Part shown: positions 25,490 through 34,359 of the stretch, one piece after another
How positions within the stretch are numbered: the stretch's first letter is position 1
Layout: every line of letters begins with the position of its first letter
Assembly: GCA_025800365.1 (NCBI GenBank)
Contig: JAOXRT010000034.1
Coordinates: 1-35,083 of the forward strand
DNA: 35,083 nt
Source of the DNA: Cellvibrionaceae bacterium
GTDB lineage: Bacteria; Pseudomonadota; Gammaproteobacteria; Pseudomonadales; Cellvibrionaceae
Reading direction: 5' to 3'
Made by a program: the position numbers and the translations under genes
The notes under the pieces: generated by a model
Told to the model about the DNA's origin: nothing
Database searches by the model: none
What the model saw: the letters and a program-made list of their open reading frames with translations, nothing else

Positions 25490-26356
25490 ATGCTTAGGGC
25501 CGCCACATTTTCTACAATCTGTCTTGTAGCTTCATTGGGAAGCTCTTTTTCAATTGCCGACCAAACAGTTTTCGATGACCACATTGTCGTAGGTAATCAG
25601 TGTATCGGTGTAGATTGCTCGATCAATATCAACTTTGGTTTTGATGGCCTTGTTTTAAAGCAAAACAATACCCGAATACTATTTCAAGACACTAGTAACT
25701 CAGCGTCATTTCCAACTAATGATTGGCGACTAGTGGCAAATGACAGCACTAACGGCGGCCGTAACTTTTTTGCTATTGAGGATGTCAACACCAGCAGAAT
25801 TCCCTTTATGGTAATGGCCGGTGCACCAGAAAATGCCCTCAACATCAGCAATAAGGGTTTCTTGGGGCTGGGGACCGACGACGCCCAAAAGCCTCTGCAC
25901 ATTAATAGCAACAACCTACCCAGTATTCGATTACAACAAAATAGCAGCGGTGGTTTTCCAGCGAGCTTCTGGGATATCTCAGCCAATGAACTTGGCCTTA
26001 GTTTTATTCAGGACAATCAAAGCAAACTTGCCATTTTGCCTAATGGTGACTTAAACATTGCCGGGGATATCACCACCAGCGTTGCAGAAGCCGACTTCCC
26101 CGATTATGTATTTGCTCACAACTACAGCCTTATGCCTTTGCAACAATTAGGAGAGTTCGTTCAAAAGAATCATCACCTCCCCGAAATCCCGCCTGCCGCC
26201 GAGGTAGCTAAAGATGGCCTCAATATGAGCCAATTGCAGCTTAAGCTATTACAAAAGGTAGAAGAGCTGACTCTTTATACTGTTAAGCAACAACAGGAAC
26301 TGGAACAGCTAAAAGCTGAGCTTGCCTCGGTACGTAAACAGAACCAACAACCTTAA
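25490..26356 (+). CDS. Secreted protein with tail-fibre-like C-terminal region and coiled coil
   Basis: A 288-residue protein with a signal peptide (MLRAATFSTICLVASLGSSF, then SIADQ). The middle is rich in beta-type repeats with Asn/Ser (KGFLGLGTDD, PLHINSNN, SIRLQQNSSGGF, LAILPNGDLNIAGD), as in shaft regions of trimeric fibres. The end reads FPDYVFAHNYSLMPLQQLGE then NHHLPEIPPAAEV and finishes in a coiled coil (KLLQKVEELTLYTVKQQQE). That ending is a recurrent pattern in secreted proteins and tail-fibre relatives, often annotated near peptidase S74 or chaperone domains and frequent in Bacteroidetes. I infer a trimeric surface or secreted fibre; its exact role is unknown. AGGGG lies before the ATG. 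The next gene begins 12 bases after the stop, suggesting an operon. Confidence 0.75.
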   Translation: MLRAATFSTICLVASLGSSFSIADQTVFDDHIVVGNQCIGVDCSININFGFDGLVLKQNNTRILFQDTSNSASFPTNDWRLVANDSTNGGRNFFAIEDVNTSRIPFMVMAGAPENALNISNKGFLGLGTDDAQKPLHINSNNLPSIRLQQNSSGGFPASFWDISANELGLSFIQDNQSKLAILPNGDLNIAGDITTSVAEADFPDYVFAHNYSLMPLQQLGEFVQKNHHLPEIPPAAEVAKDGLNMSQLQLKLLQKVEELTLYTVKQQQELEQLKAELASVRKQNQQP

Positions 26357-26368
26357 AGCAGGCACAGT

Positions 26369-29300
26369 ATGAAACGTTTATTACTTGGCTTGCTTACAAG
26401 CTTAGGGGTGAGCACGGCCTATGCTCAGGTGAACTTTAATTTAAGTAGCTCACCCAATAATATTGAAGCTGGCGATATTAGCACACTGACTTTTGACATT
26501 TATTCAGTCGATCCTTTAGAGAATATAGACTTTGCAGTAACTCTCCCTGCAGGAATGGAGTTAATTCCAGACAGCGAGAACGGTGATTGCGGTGTTATCA
26601 ATCCAATTCCAGCCGGGGGAACTGTTGTCGAATTTAGCGCTCGCCGCTTAGCAAAAGATACCCTATGCAGACCATCAGTAAAGGTGACATCACAGACTGT
26701 AGGGACTCATTTCATTACAACTTCAGATTTAAACAGTCTAGGGCAAATTATACCCATAGCAAACCCTGCATCAGGAAACCTGACAGTATCTCTAAGCGAT
26801 CCCGACATTAACCACCGATTGGAAATATCAAAAAACAACCTCGTTCCTGGCGAAGTAGCTACACTTTCAGCGGTAATAGAAAAAATAGGCCCCACTATAG
26901 TAAGCAGTGGAGGTTTAAAAGGAAGGCTATCGGACAATCTATATTTCGCCAGCCCTGTAGATATTAGCTCAAACTGCAATGGCCTTTCTGCGACTATAGA
27001 TGAGTCTCGCCGCGAATTTAGCATCTCTTCTTTTGGAACGCTTTTTAGCGAGTGTAGAATCAATGCTGATGTTGTAGCAGTTTCGGAAGGCACAGCATCG
27101 GCATATGTAGAGTCAAATTACTTCAGTGGTGTCAGCAGCAAAGTACGCAGCAAAAATTTGCTAATCGAAAATGATTCAGCCGACATTCTTGTACTAAGTG
27201 AGAGTTCTGGCCAAGCGACTCCTGGCGGCAGTGACTTGGTAAGCCTAAGAATTAAAAACCTCAAGCGCAGCACTCTTGAAGACATTAATTTTCTACGTGA
27301 CTATGGTGCAGATATTAGTGGCGCTAATTTAAGCCCAGCAGCCAGCGTCAACTCCTGCCCGGGCGTGCAATTTAACGGTGGAGAAGTCAGTGCAAATATA
27401 AACAATTTATTGAGCAATGAAGAATGTACCATCGCCTTTAATTTGGAGATTCCGGCGGGAGCAGTTGCTGGAAAATTTCAGAACATCACTACAACTGCAG
27501 ATGCACTAATCAATAGTAGTCGCACAGCACTTAGAGTCGCAGCAGGCTCCTTCAATATAAGTGAAGCCGTCGATGCCAGTTTGAGTTTTTCAAGCTCAGC
27601 AATTAGTGCTGGCGATGATACAACTTTAAGCCTAGAGATAAGAAATTCAAGCACAACAAGTACCGCTTCAAATATAGCAGCTTCTTTAACACTTCCTCCG
27701 GAGTTCGAAGTCAAGACACTACCGTCTAATAACTCCTGCGGTTCTGGATCCCTCATAAGCCAAACAATTAACAACAATGAACGCCAACTGCTTGTTCGAG
27801 GCGGAATCCTCAGTGCTGATGGCAGCTGTCAGCTAGACTTCATTTTGGCCAGCCAAAACAGCAACTTCTCTCGACAGATAGAGATTCCCGGTTTTCTTAT
27901 GGAGAGTTCCGTGTCAGGTGAGCAGTATAGCCGAGAGATCCCTGTAACTGCTGTAGAACTTGTTGGTGGGCCAAAGATATTTATTGAACACCTGCTAAGC
28001 GAGGGCGAATCGCCTTACTTGCAAGCTTCGAGCACATCTAAATTTCAGCTTTATATTGATAATGGCAGTCCCCTGCTGTCTATTGACCCACCAAGTGCCA
28101 AAAACGATATTCAACTCGAATTAAATCAGGGCAGCACAAGCATTGGCGTTATCAGTAACCTTAGCAGCGATACAGGCTGCCAAGGTGCAAGCATCGATAA
28201 TAATGGTACACGCATACAGATTAGCGATTTGGATCTTGCATCAGGGCAGCGTTGCGGTATCACTTTCGATATTGTAAATGATGCTAACCTCGCCCCTGGA
28301 GCCTACTCTCTCGAGCTAGAAAACACACAGTTTACAGCCGTCGAAACAGGCCTTATCACCGCTATCCCAAGCAATTCTTTGAACTTACAAAGTAGCCCGG
28401 TAATAGCCAGCTTAGCTTTTTCTAAAGATCATATTGAAGCGAACGAATCAGTTAGCCTAACACTGCGCCTTGAAAATACGTCTAGTTTCGAGGCAACAAA
28501 TGGAATACTTGACGTTATCCGGGACTTCCCTGGAAATTTTGTAGCCAGCAATGCTACCGATATCTGCGGTATAGGCTCTACTCTTACCGTCAACGTATCA
28601 ACTGTGTTTCTGAGAGATTTTTCAATCCCTGCGAACGGCCATTGCGAAGTGACGGTAGATCTTACTAGCAACCCAGGCGCTTCGCCTGGGCATTATGCTG
28701 CAAGAAGCCTGATTGGTGGAATAAGCTTAAACTCTAATGCCACACAATTCCCGGCGTCCGTAGGAATTCTACAGATAGTCGCAGATAATCAGTTTGCCGA
28801 TGCATCAAGCTCAGAGCTAAGCACAGCACCCGCTGATCGTGACGGTGACGGGGTAAGCGATGATGAAGAATTTAACTCTGGCTTCGATCTAAACTCAGAT
28901 GGAATAGCCGATTTTACTCAATCTAATGTCGCCACTCTTCGTGGTAGCTCCGTGGGCAATATTCTTTTTGAAGTTAGCGGCGGCTGTAACCAAGTAGAGC
29001 AATTAGCATTAAGCAATGTAGATAGCTCTAGCTTTAACCTTTGGGGCTCCGCAATTTCATTCGAACTACCTTGTAATCAAGCCGATATCCGCCTAGTTTA
29101 CGATAGCTTGCCTGATGCAGCGGCGGGACAGTTAGTTGAAGTACAGAAATTTGGCCACCAAGCACCGAATTTTTCTGGGAGTAAAAGCTGGTACACACTC
29201 AACTCAGCCGTAATCGATAAAAACAACAATGAAATTCGCTACTCACTTACAGATGGTGGGCTTGGTGATGATACACCTGTCGACGGCCGCATTGTCGATC

Positions 29301-29443
29301 CTATAGCTGTCGTTGTAAGAGCGCTAGGTAATCCTACCGGCGTACCTAGCACTCCTCTAGCTATTCTTGCCCTGCTATTTGTTAGTTTGATCGGACTAGG
29401 GAGCCGTCATATTAGGCGTAGACAACTACAGCTAGGTAAATAG
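26369..29443 (+). CDS. Large secreted protein with DUF11-like repeats, choice-of-anchor-U-like region and C-terminal anchor
   Basis: A 1024-residue protein with a signal peptide ending AYAQ. Several ~130-residue Ig/DUF11-like units follow, each with SAGDDTTLSLEIRNSS-type strands and a conserved cysteine. At about residue 823 a TSP3-like calcium motif appears (DRDGDGVSDDEEF, DLNSDGIADF), leading into QSNVATLRGSS and ending DGGLGDDTPVDGRIVDP, which matches the choice-of-anchor U domain as I know it. The last 30 residues are Pro-Ser-Thr-Pro, a hydrophobic helix (LAILALLFVSLIGL) and RHIRRR, the layout of IPTL/PEP-CTERM-type sorting tails, although the exact IPTL motif is absent. It is probably surface-anchored. 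It is cotranscribed with the fibre-like gene and ends 5 bases from the convergent sensor gene. Confidence 0.8.
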   Translation: MKRLLLGLLTSLGVSTAYAQVNFNLSSSPNNIEAGDISTLTFDIYSVDPLENIDFAVTLPAGMELIPDSENGDCGVINPIPAGGTVVEFSARRLAKDTLCRPSVKVTSQTVGTHFITTSDLNSLGQIIPIANPASGNLTVSLSDPDINHRLEISKNNLVPGEVATLSAVIEKIGPTIVSSGGLKGRLSDNLYFASPVDISSNCNGLSATIDESRREFSISSFGTLFSECRINADVVAVSEGTASAYVESNYFSGVSSKVRSKNLLIENDSADILVLSESSGQATPGGSDLVSLRIKNLKRSTLEDINFLRDYGADISGANLSPAASVNSCPGVQFNGGEVSANINNLLSNEECTIAFNLEIPAGAVAGKFQNITTTADALINSSRTALRVAAGSFNISEAVDASLSFSSSAISAGDDTTLSLEIRNSSTTSTASNIAASLTLPPEFEVKTLPSNNSCGSGSLISQTINNNERQLLVRGGILSADGSCQLDFILASQNSNFSRQIEIPGFLMESSVSGEQYSREIPVTAVELVGGPKIFIEHLLSEGESPYLQASSTSKFQLYIDNGSPLLSIDPPSAKNDIQLELNQGSTSIGVISNLSSDTGCQGASIDNNGTRIQISDLDLASGQRCGITFDIVNDANLAPGAYSLELENTQFTAVETGLITAIPSNSLNLQSSPVIASLAFSKDHIEANESVSLTLRLENTSSFEATNGILDVIRDFPGNFVASNATDICGIGSTLTVNVSTVFLRDFSIPANGHCEVTVDLTSNPGASPGHYAARSLIGGISLNSNATQFPASVGILQIVADNQFADASSSELSTAPADRDGDGVSDDEEFNSGFDLNSDGIADFTQSNVATLRGSSVGNILFEVSGGCNQVEQLALSNVDSSSFNLWGSAISFELPCNQADIRLVYDSLPDAAAGQLVEVQKFGHQAPNFSGSKSWYTLNSAVIDKNNNEIRYSLTDGGLGDDTPVDGRIVDPIAVVVRALGNPTGVPSTPLAILALLFVSLIGLGSRHIRRRQLQLGK

Positions 29444-29448
29444 CAAAA

Positions 29449-30717
29449 CTATGCAACATCTTGACTAGCGCCCATTGTGCGCTGAGAAATCAAAGGGGTG
29501 AGTTTCATAAGAAGCTCGCCTCTTTTTCCATCTAAAAGACCTTGGTCCTGACTCGCTAACAATAACATCCCACGACGCTGTCCAGCCTCCCCGAGAGGAA
29601 TACCTAAAATTGAATGGGCATGAGTATTGCGCATAAGCTCACGCATCAATCGACTATCTTTGATTTTTACTGCAAAGCTATCGATGTCCTTTTCGGTCCA
29701 AAGTCTCTTCGCAATGATATGCCTAGCGATAAATTCAGCTAAATTACCATCTTCTATCGTTGCTGTTTTAGCAAACCAACGCTTCATACTGCTGGCTGGA
29801 CTTGCGGCCTGCAGGCGTAATTCAGCTTCCTGTAAAGAAATAATCCCTACCCAATCAACATTAAAATAATCACCACAAATATCGAGAACAGCATCCACTG
29901 TCTGCTGCTCACTGGCACCTTCTTCAAGTTGATCTAGCAGCTTTAGAATAAGATCGATTCTGATAGACAATGAATTAAACGCTGTTGTTACTTCGGAAAC
30001 CTCGTCTTTACCCTTAGCCGCCAATTGCAAACCAAAATTACCCTCAGCTACTTTATTGGTTGTTTCTGCCAAACGCTTAACGGGTTTAACTATCGCCATA
30101 AAAAACCAAAAACTGAAAATCAAGCTAGCGACAATGACGGCCAATGCCAAGCTTAAAGCGAATTGCTGCTGTTTCCTTTGACGCTCCTGATTATACTGCT
30201 CTGCCTTTTCAACCAGCAGCTGCGCTAAGGAGGTCAAACTTGGCCCTTGCTCGCGGATTTTTTGCGCCGCCCACTCTAACCTAGGCTCATCCTTATTATC
30301 ACCAATAGCTTCGTTATAACTTCGAATAAAATTAGCAAGGGCAAGCTGCCATTGCTGATGGCTTTGAGCCAGCCCCGTAGTACTAAGCTGTAAAATAAGA
30401 GAGCCGCCATCGATATCCGCTAAGCGTTCACCCAAATGCAAGTCATCTTGTTGCAGCGAACTGACGGCGGCTTCAAACTCTTTGTAATACAAAGCCACAT
30501 CACGAAAATACGATTGATAATCCCTGGGCGCATTCGCCCCATAGGCGGCAGCTTTGGCCTCAAGGGTTTTAATATCGCGCTCTAGTGTCTCTGCAGAAGA
30601 AAGCAACAAGGTGGACTGTTGCTCTAAACGAGCACTCTGATTATGAAAGATTAGATTAAGCAGGGCGATCAATATTAGCAATGCACTAAATATGGCCGTT
30701 TTCGCAGCAAGCTTCAT
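29449..30717 (-). CDS. Membrane sensor with HAMP and GAF-like domains, no output domain
   Basis: A 422-residue protein from ATG 30717, which has GGAG six bases upstream; an in-frame ATG at 30765 would add 16 residues and lacks a site. It has a first membrane helix (~8-25, AIFSALLILIALLNLIF), a mostly helical periplasmic region (~26-185), a second helix (~188-208, LALAVIVASLIFSFWFF) and a HAMP domain (KPVKRLAETTNKVAEGNFG). The C-terminal ~170 residues look GAF-like (TVDAVLDICGDYFNVDWVGI, then HSILGIPLGEAGQRRGMLLL). No kinase, GGDEF, EAL or MCP module follows, so the output must pass through a partner. It is convergent with the anchored surface protein, five bases apart. Confidence 0.8.
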   Translation of the reverse strand: MKLAAKTAIFSALLILIALLNLIFHNQSARLEQQSTLLLSSAETLERDIKTLEAKAAAYGANAPRDYQSYFRDVALYYKEFEAAVSSLQQDDLHLGERLADIDGGSLILQLSTTGLAQSHQQWQLALANFIRSYNEAIGDNKDEPRLEWAAQKIREQGPSLTSLAQLLVEKAEQYNQERQRKQQQFALSLALAVIVASLIFSFWFFMAIVKPVKRLAETTNKVAEGNFGLQLAAKGKDEVSEVTTAFNSLSIRIDLILKLLDQLEEGASEQQTVDAVLDICGDYFNVDWVGIISLQEAELRLQAASPASSMKRWFAKTATIEDGNLAEFIARHIIAKRLWTEKDIDSFAVKIKDSRLMRELMRNTHAHSILGIPLGEAGQRRGMLLLASQDQGLLDGKRGELLMKLTPLISQRTMGASQDVA

Positions 30718-30880
30718 GGGCTTCTCCAGCATTTTTATGTGTGCAAATGCTAAAAGCCATCTCATCTTGAATTATCACAAATCTATGGCGGCAAGCTCAT
30801 TAGTTTGTTAAAGCTTTATACCGGCCAATTGAAAACAAAGCCCAATCGTTATTTCGAGCGAGCTTAACGGTAACTTCTAC

Positions 30881-31573
30881 TCATTGTATGGGCAGGTCGA
30901 ACAGCAGCGCCTGGCAAGATTTATTTATGGCCTCTAACGAAAAGCCCTCACCTGATATAGCCATGGCATCCCCCGCTTTTAGGATTTCACCAGCCAAGCT
31001 GGCCGACCCCGCAATCAGGTGTACATAGTAAGCTCGCTCTGCAGCATGATCGCTCCATTTCTCGCCTGCCTTGAGACGTAGCATTTTAAGCTCTACATCT
31101 TGTTTTACTTTTAATGAGCCGTCTTGGCCACTAGGGCTAAGCAAGAGCTCTTCAGTTAAATTTTTCTGTAAGCTTTTTTGTTGGTAAGTTGGCTGGCCAC
31201 CAAGGCTATCGGGCTCTATCCAGATCTGTAAGAAACGTAAACGCTCATTTTGGGAGTGGTTATATTCAGAATGGTGTATGCCGCGGCCTGCACTCATTAG
31301 CTGAATATCTCCGGCCGGTAAAATAAAGCTATTACCCTCGCTATCTCGGTGTTCCATCGCTCCTTCTACGACATAGGATAGAATCTCCATATTTTGGTGA
31401 CCATGAGTACCAAAGCCTGCCCCAGCAATGACCAGATCATCATTTAAAACTCGCAGGGATGAGAAACCCATAAACTTTGGCTCATAGTAGTTTGCAAAAG
31501 AAAAAGAATGTCGACTTTGCAGCCAGCCATAATTAGCTGTGCCTCTTTGCGAACCTCGACGAATATACTTCAT
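30881..31573 (-). CDS. yhaK: Pirin family protein (YhaK-like)
   Basis: A 230-residue bicupin. Metal ligands of the N-terminal cupin are visible: H57 and H59 in GTHGHQNMEI, H101 and E103 in RGIHHSEYN, the same as in human pirin and E. coli YhaK/YhhW. Some members have quercetin 2,3-dioxygenase activity; the natural substrate here is unknown. It is last in a minus-strand cluster after the LysR gene (gap 11 bases). The length (E. coli YhaK ~233) and the neighbourhood support the YhaK assignment over YhhW. Confidence 0.85.
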   Translation of the reverse strand: MKYIRRGSQRGTANYGWLQSRHSFSFANYYEPKFMGFSSLRVLNDDLVIAGAGFGTHGHQNMEILSYVVEGAMEHRDSEGNSFILPAGDIQLMSAGRGIHHSEYNHSQNERLRFLQIWIEPDSLGGQPTYQQKSLQKNLTEELLLSPSGQDGSLKVKQDVELKMLRLKAGEKWSDHAAERAYYVHLIAGSASLAGEILKAGDAMAISGEGFSLEAINKSCQALLFDLPIQ

Positions 31574-31584
31574 ACCACTCTCGA

Positions 31585-32487
31585 CTACGCCAACTCAGTA
31601 TTCGGTAGATCATAACTACACATACGAAGAGCGCCCATAAACTCTCGAGCAGCTGGACCAAGCTTGTCGCGATCTTGGTAATTCAAATAAAAACTCTGAC
31701 TGCGCCTTGCTCCCTCTGCCAAGGGGATCAATTTTAACTCGCCACTTTGCAACAAGCTGGAGACCGCAGGCAGTGGCAGCCAAGCAAAGCCCATACCTTG
31801 TTGCAGCAACGCTATGGAAGCCTGCATATGGCTCACCGTCCAGCGCTGCTCTGCACCTAGCCACCCCACATCAACACTTTGATGCTCGGCTGAATCTCGC
31901 ACCACAATTTGACGATGGGATTTAATGTTTTCATAACTGAGCTCTGCACCATTTAAAAACAATGCATGCTGATTATGTGCGACCGCTACAAATTCAATAT
32001 TACAAATTTCTTCGTTCAAACCCTCGGGCATTGGCAGGGGCGATAGAGCAATATCTACTCGCGCTGCTGCGGTTAATTCATTGGCGCCAGAAAGCGCTGT
32101 CTCCATGATATCGATGCGTAACTGAGGGTAGATTGCCGATACTTGATCTAATGCCTTGTAGAGTAAACCTTTCGGGAAGGCACTATCGACTGCTAGCCTT
32201 AACTCTGTTTCGACTCCCGCCTGAAGTGATTTAGCTACGGCTTCTATGCGTGCGCTCTCTTCCAATAAATATTCCGCGCGCCTTAGCATCAGGCGCCCGG
32301 CTTCGGTCAAAAGAGAGCGACGCCCCACAACGGTTAGTAATTTGATACCCAGAGACTCTTCTAACTTATTTACCGCATGGTGAATCGTTGACTGGCTTTT
32401 ATGTACAACAAGCGCAGCCTGATTAAAACCGCCAGCATCCGCGACGGATTTAAACATTCGCCATTGTTCAAGAGTTGCTTTTTGCAT
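31585..32487 (-). CDS. yhaJ: LysR-family regulator (YhaJ-like)
   Basis: A 300-residue LysR regulator with an N-terminal winged helix-turn-helix (EQWRMFKSVADAGGFNQAA, then HKSQSTIHHAVNKLEESLG) and a co-inducer domain. Its ATG overlaps the yqjG stop by one base (TAATG), so translation is coupled. E. coli YhaJ (~298 residues) lies between yqjG and yhaK and responds to aromatic breakdown products such as those of dinitrotoluene. Same order and size support orthology, and it may autoregulate this operon. Confidence 0.85.
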   Translation of the reverse strand: MQKATLEQWRMFKSVADAGGFNQAALVVHKSQSTIHHAVNKLEESLGIKLLTVVGRRSLLTEAGRLMLRRAEYLLEESARIEAVAKSLQAGVETELRLAVDSAFPKGLLYKALDQVSAIYPQLRIDIMETALSGANELTAAARVDIALSPLPMPEGLNEEICNIEFVAVAHNQHALFLNGAELSYENIKSHRQIVVRDSAEHQSVDVGWLGAEQRWTVSHMQASIALLQQGMGFAWLPLPAVSSLLQSGELKLIPLAEGARRSQSFYLNYQDRDKLGPAAREFMGALRMCSYDLPNTELA

Positions 32488-33467
32488 TACTCAAAACGTC
32501 CTCTATCGTGTGGACGGGAGTAATCAATATCTGGGCCTGCAGGCACAACGCGGCTAGGGTTGATCATATCGTGGCTGTAATAGTAGTGCCGTTTAATATG
32601 ATAAAAATCGACAGTCTCGGCGATTCCAGGCCATTGATATAATTCGCGCACATAATTGCTGATATTTGGGAAATCTTTTAAGCGTTGGCGATTACATTTG
32701 AAGTGGCCATGGTATACCGCATCAAAACGAATCAGTGTTGTAAATAATCGCCAATCCGCCTCGCTAATTTGTTTACCCACTAAATATCGCTGAATGGATA
32801 GAATTTCTTCTACTCTATCCAAAGCAGAGAATAGACGGTCGTAAGACTCTTGGTAGGCTTTTTGAGAGGTAGCAAAGCCGCTACGATATACGCCATTGTT
32901 AATATCTTGGTATACCCAACTATTAACCTCATCAATTTCGGCGGCAAGTTCTTTCGGATAATAGTCATCTTGATTACCGCTTAACTCATTAAAGGCCGAG
33001 TTAAACATGCGAATAATCTCAGAGGATTCATTGCTGACTACCGAGCCTGTTAATTTATCCCACAATAGCGGCACAGTGACCCGGCCACTGTAATCCGACT
33101 TATTTCGGGTGTAGATCTCATGCAGATGTGTCGCGCCAAATAAGTCGTCGCCGCTACTACCTTCGGCTTCATTGAAGCTCCAGCCCTGATCCAACATATC
33201 GGGACTAACAACTGAGACAGAGACGTATTTTTCAAGGTTTTTAAGCTTTCTAAAGATCAAAGTACGGTGCGCCCAAGGACAGGCTAAGGAGACATACAAG
33301 TGATAACGGCCAGCTTCAGCTTTAAAACCCAATGCACCATTGGGGCCTTCTTGGCCATCAGCAGTAATCCAGTTCCTCAACTGAGCCTCTTCACGTTGAA
33401 AATGGCCATCGTTACCCTCGGTGTCATACCAGCGGTCGTGCCACTGTCCTTCGATTAGTAGGCCCAT
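32487..33467 (-). CDS. yqjG: Glutathionyl-hydroquinone reductase
   Basis: A 326-residue enzyme of the Xi-class glutathione transferases. It reductively removes glutathione from glutathionyl-hydroquinones, using a catalytic cysteine: C63 in SLACPWAHRTL, the same position as C63 of E. coli YqjG. The C-terminal helical domain carries the expected DWRLFTTLIRFDAVYHGHFK and RHYYYSHDMINPSRVVP. CAGGAG precedes the ATG. First gene of yqjG-yhaJ-yhaK, so the operon probably handles quinone or aromatic stress. Confidence 0.95.
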   Translation of the reverse strand: MGLLIEGQWHDRWYDTEGNDGHFQREEAQLRNWITADGQEGPNGALGFKAEAGRYHLYVSLACPWAHRTLIFRKLKNLEKYVSVSVVSPDMLDQGWSFNEAEGSSGDDLFGATHLHEIYTRNKSDYSGRVTVPLLWDKLTGSVVSNESSEIIRMFNSAFNELSGNQDDYYPKELAAEIDEVNSWVYQDINNGVYRSGFATSQKAYQESYDRLFSALDRVEEILSIQRYLVGKQISEADWRLFTTLIRFDAVYHGHFKCNRQRLKDFPNISNYVRELYQWPGIAETVDFYHIKRHYYYSHDMINPSRVVPAGPDIDYSRPHDRGRFE

Positions 33468-33633
33468 TGCCTTGCTCCTGTTGTTTAAAACGCCGTTGAT
33501 GGAGGTTTAAGTTAGGAGAAAGCTTAATGTTCTATGGGGTGTATGAATAACGGATTTTATTGAAAGGTTTGTTCTATGGATTCGAATGATTGGTTTTTGG
33601 GTAGGGAGGAGTGTCTAAATCGTGCATGAATTT

Positions 33634-33661
33634 GGGGTCAGAACCCATGGGTTCTGACCCC
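33634..33661. repeat. Perfect 28-base palindrome with GGGGTCAGA core (REP-like)
   Basis: Two 14-base arms meet without a loop: GGGGTCAGAACCCA and its exact reverse complement. TTT precedes the left arm. GGGGTCAGA cores are typical of REP elements tied to REP-associated transposases (RAYT) in gammaproteobacteria. It lies between yqjG and the small membrane protein, and no transposase is nearby. Confidence 0.75.
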
Positions 33662-33686
33662 GTGTGTGGTGGGGCTTTTGCGAGAT

Positions 33687-34226
33687 TTACCTTGCCTTTC
33701 GCATTCTATCTGATTCATAAAACGCTTCTCTACGATCATCATAGCTCCCTGTTATTTGTCCTTGCGCATCGCAAAACTGGTCTGCCTGAAAATCTAAAAA
33801 TTCCATGTACTGTCGATAGGAACCAAAGGGCGCAGGGGAAAATGCTTCAGCGTAGCGCTTTTTATCCCACTGCACCTGCATATATTCCAATTGACGAAAT
33901 TGAATTGCCATGCAGCTTAGAGCACAAACAATAATTGCACTATTTACAAGCACTGAAAAATACTTGTCAGAGACGAGATTACAGATAGCCCGCATTAGCT
34001 CTATAGCTGACAAACCGGCTATTAAAAAGAAAGATAAGAAGGTAAGTCCCAAAGGGGAATAAATACCATGACCATAGTTTAACCAATAGCTATTAAACAA
34101 CTTACAGCTGTCGGTAACAATCATATAGATCAATTGCCACTGATAGATAAAGAAAACTATCACAAGGACTGACACTATGAGCCATGTATGACTTTCGTCT
34201 TTGCGAATGCGGAGCTTTCTCTTCAT
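33687..34226 (-). CDS. Unrecognised small membrane protein
   Basis: A 179-residue protein with about three membrane helices (WLIVSVLVIVFFIYQW, LGLTFLSFFLIAGLS, VLVNSAIIVCALSCMAI) and a soluble, charged C-terminal tail (~115-179). ATG 34226 follows AAGGA at six bases; a GTG at 34229 is also in frame. I do not recognise a family. It sits near ssrA, a common integration hotspot, and is divergent from another unrecognised membrane protein. Confidence 0.6.
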   Translation of the reverse strand: MKRKLRIRKDESHTWLIVSVLVIVFFIYQWQLIYMIVTDSCKLFNSYWLNYGHGIYSPLGLTFLSFFLIAGLSAIELMRAICNLVSDKYFSVLVNSAIIVCALSCMAIQFRQLEYMQVQWDKKRYAEAFSPAPFGSYRQYMEFLDFQADQFCDAQGQITGSYDDRREAFYESDRMRKAR

Positions 34227-34359
34227 CACAGGTCCTTGTGGGAAGTGCAGGTTGACAGTTATATCACAGTGCTGGGTGTTGTTTAAGCTCTCTTGAATCG
34301 CTGATTTCCTTTTAATAAGATGGCTTAAGTATTTATTACTTTAGGGATGTTACTGATAA

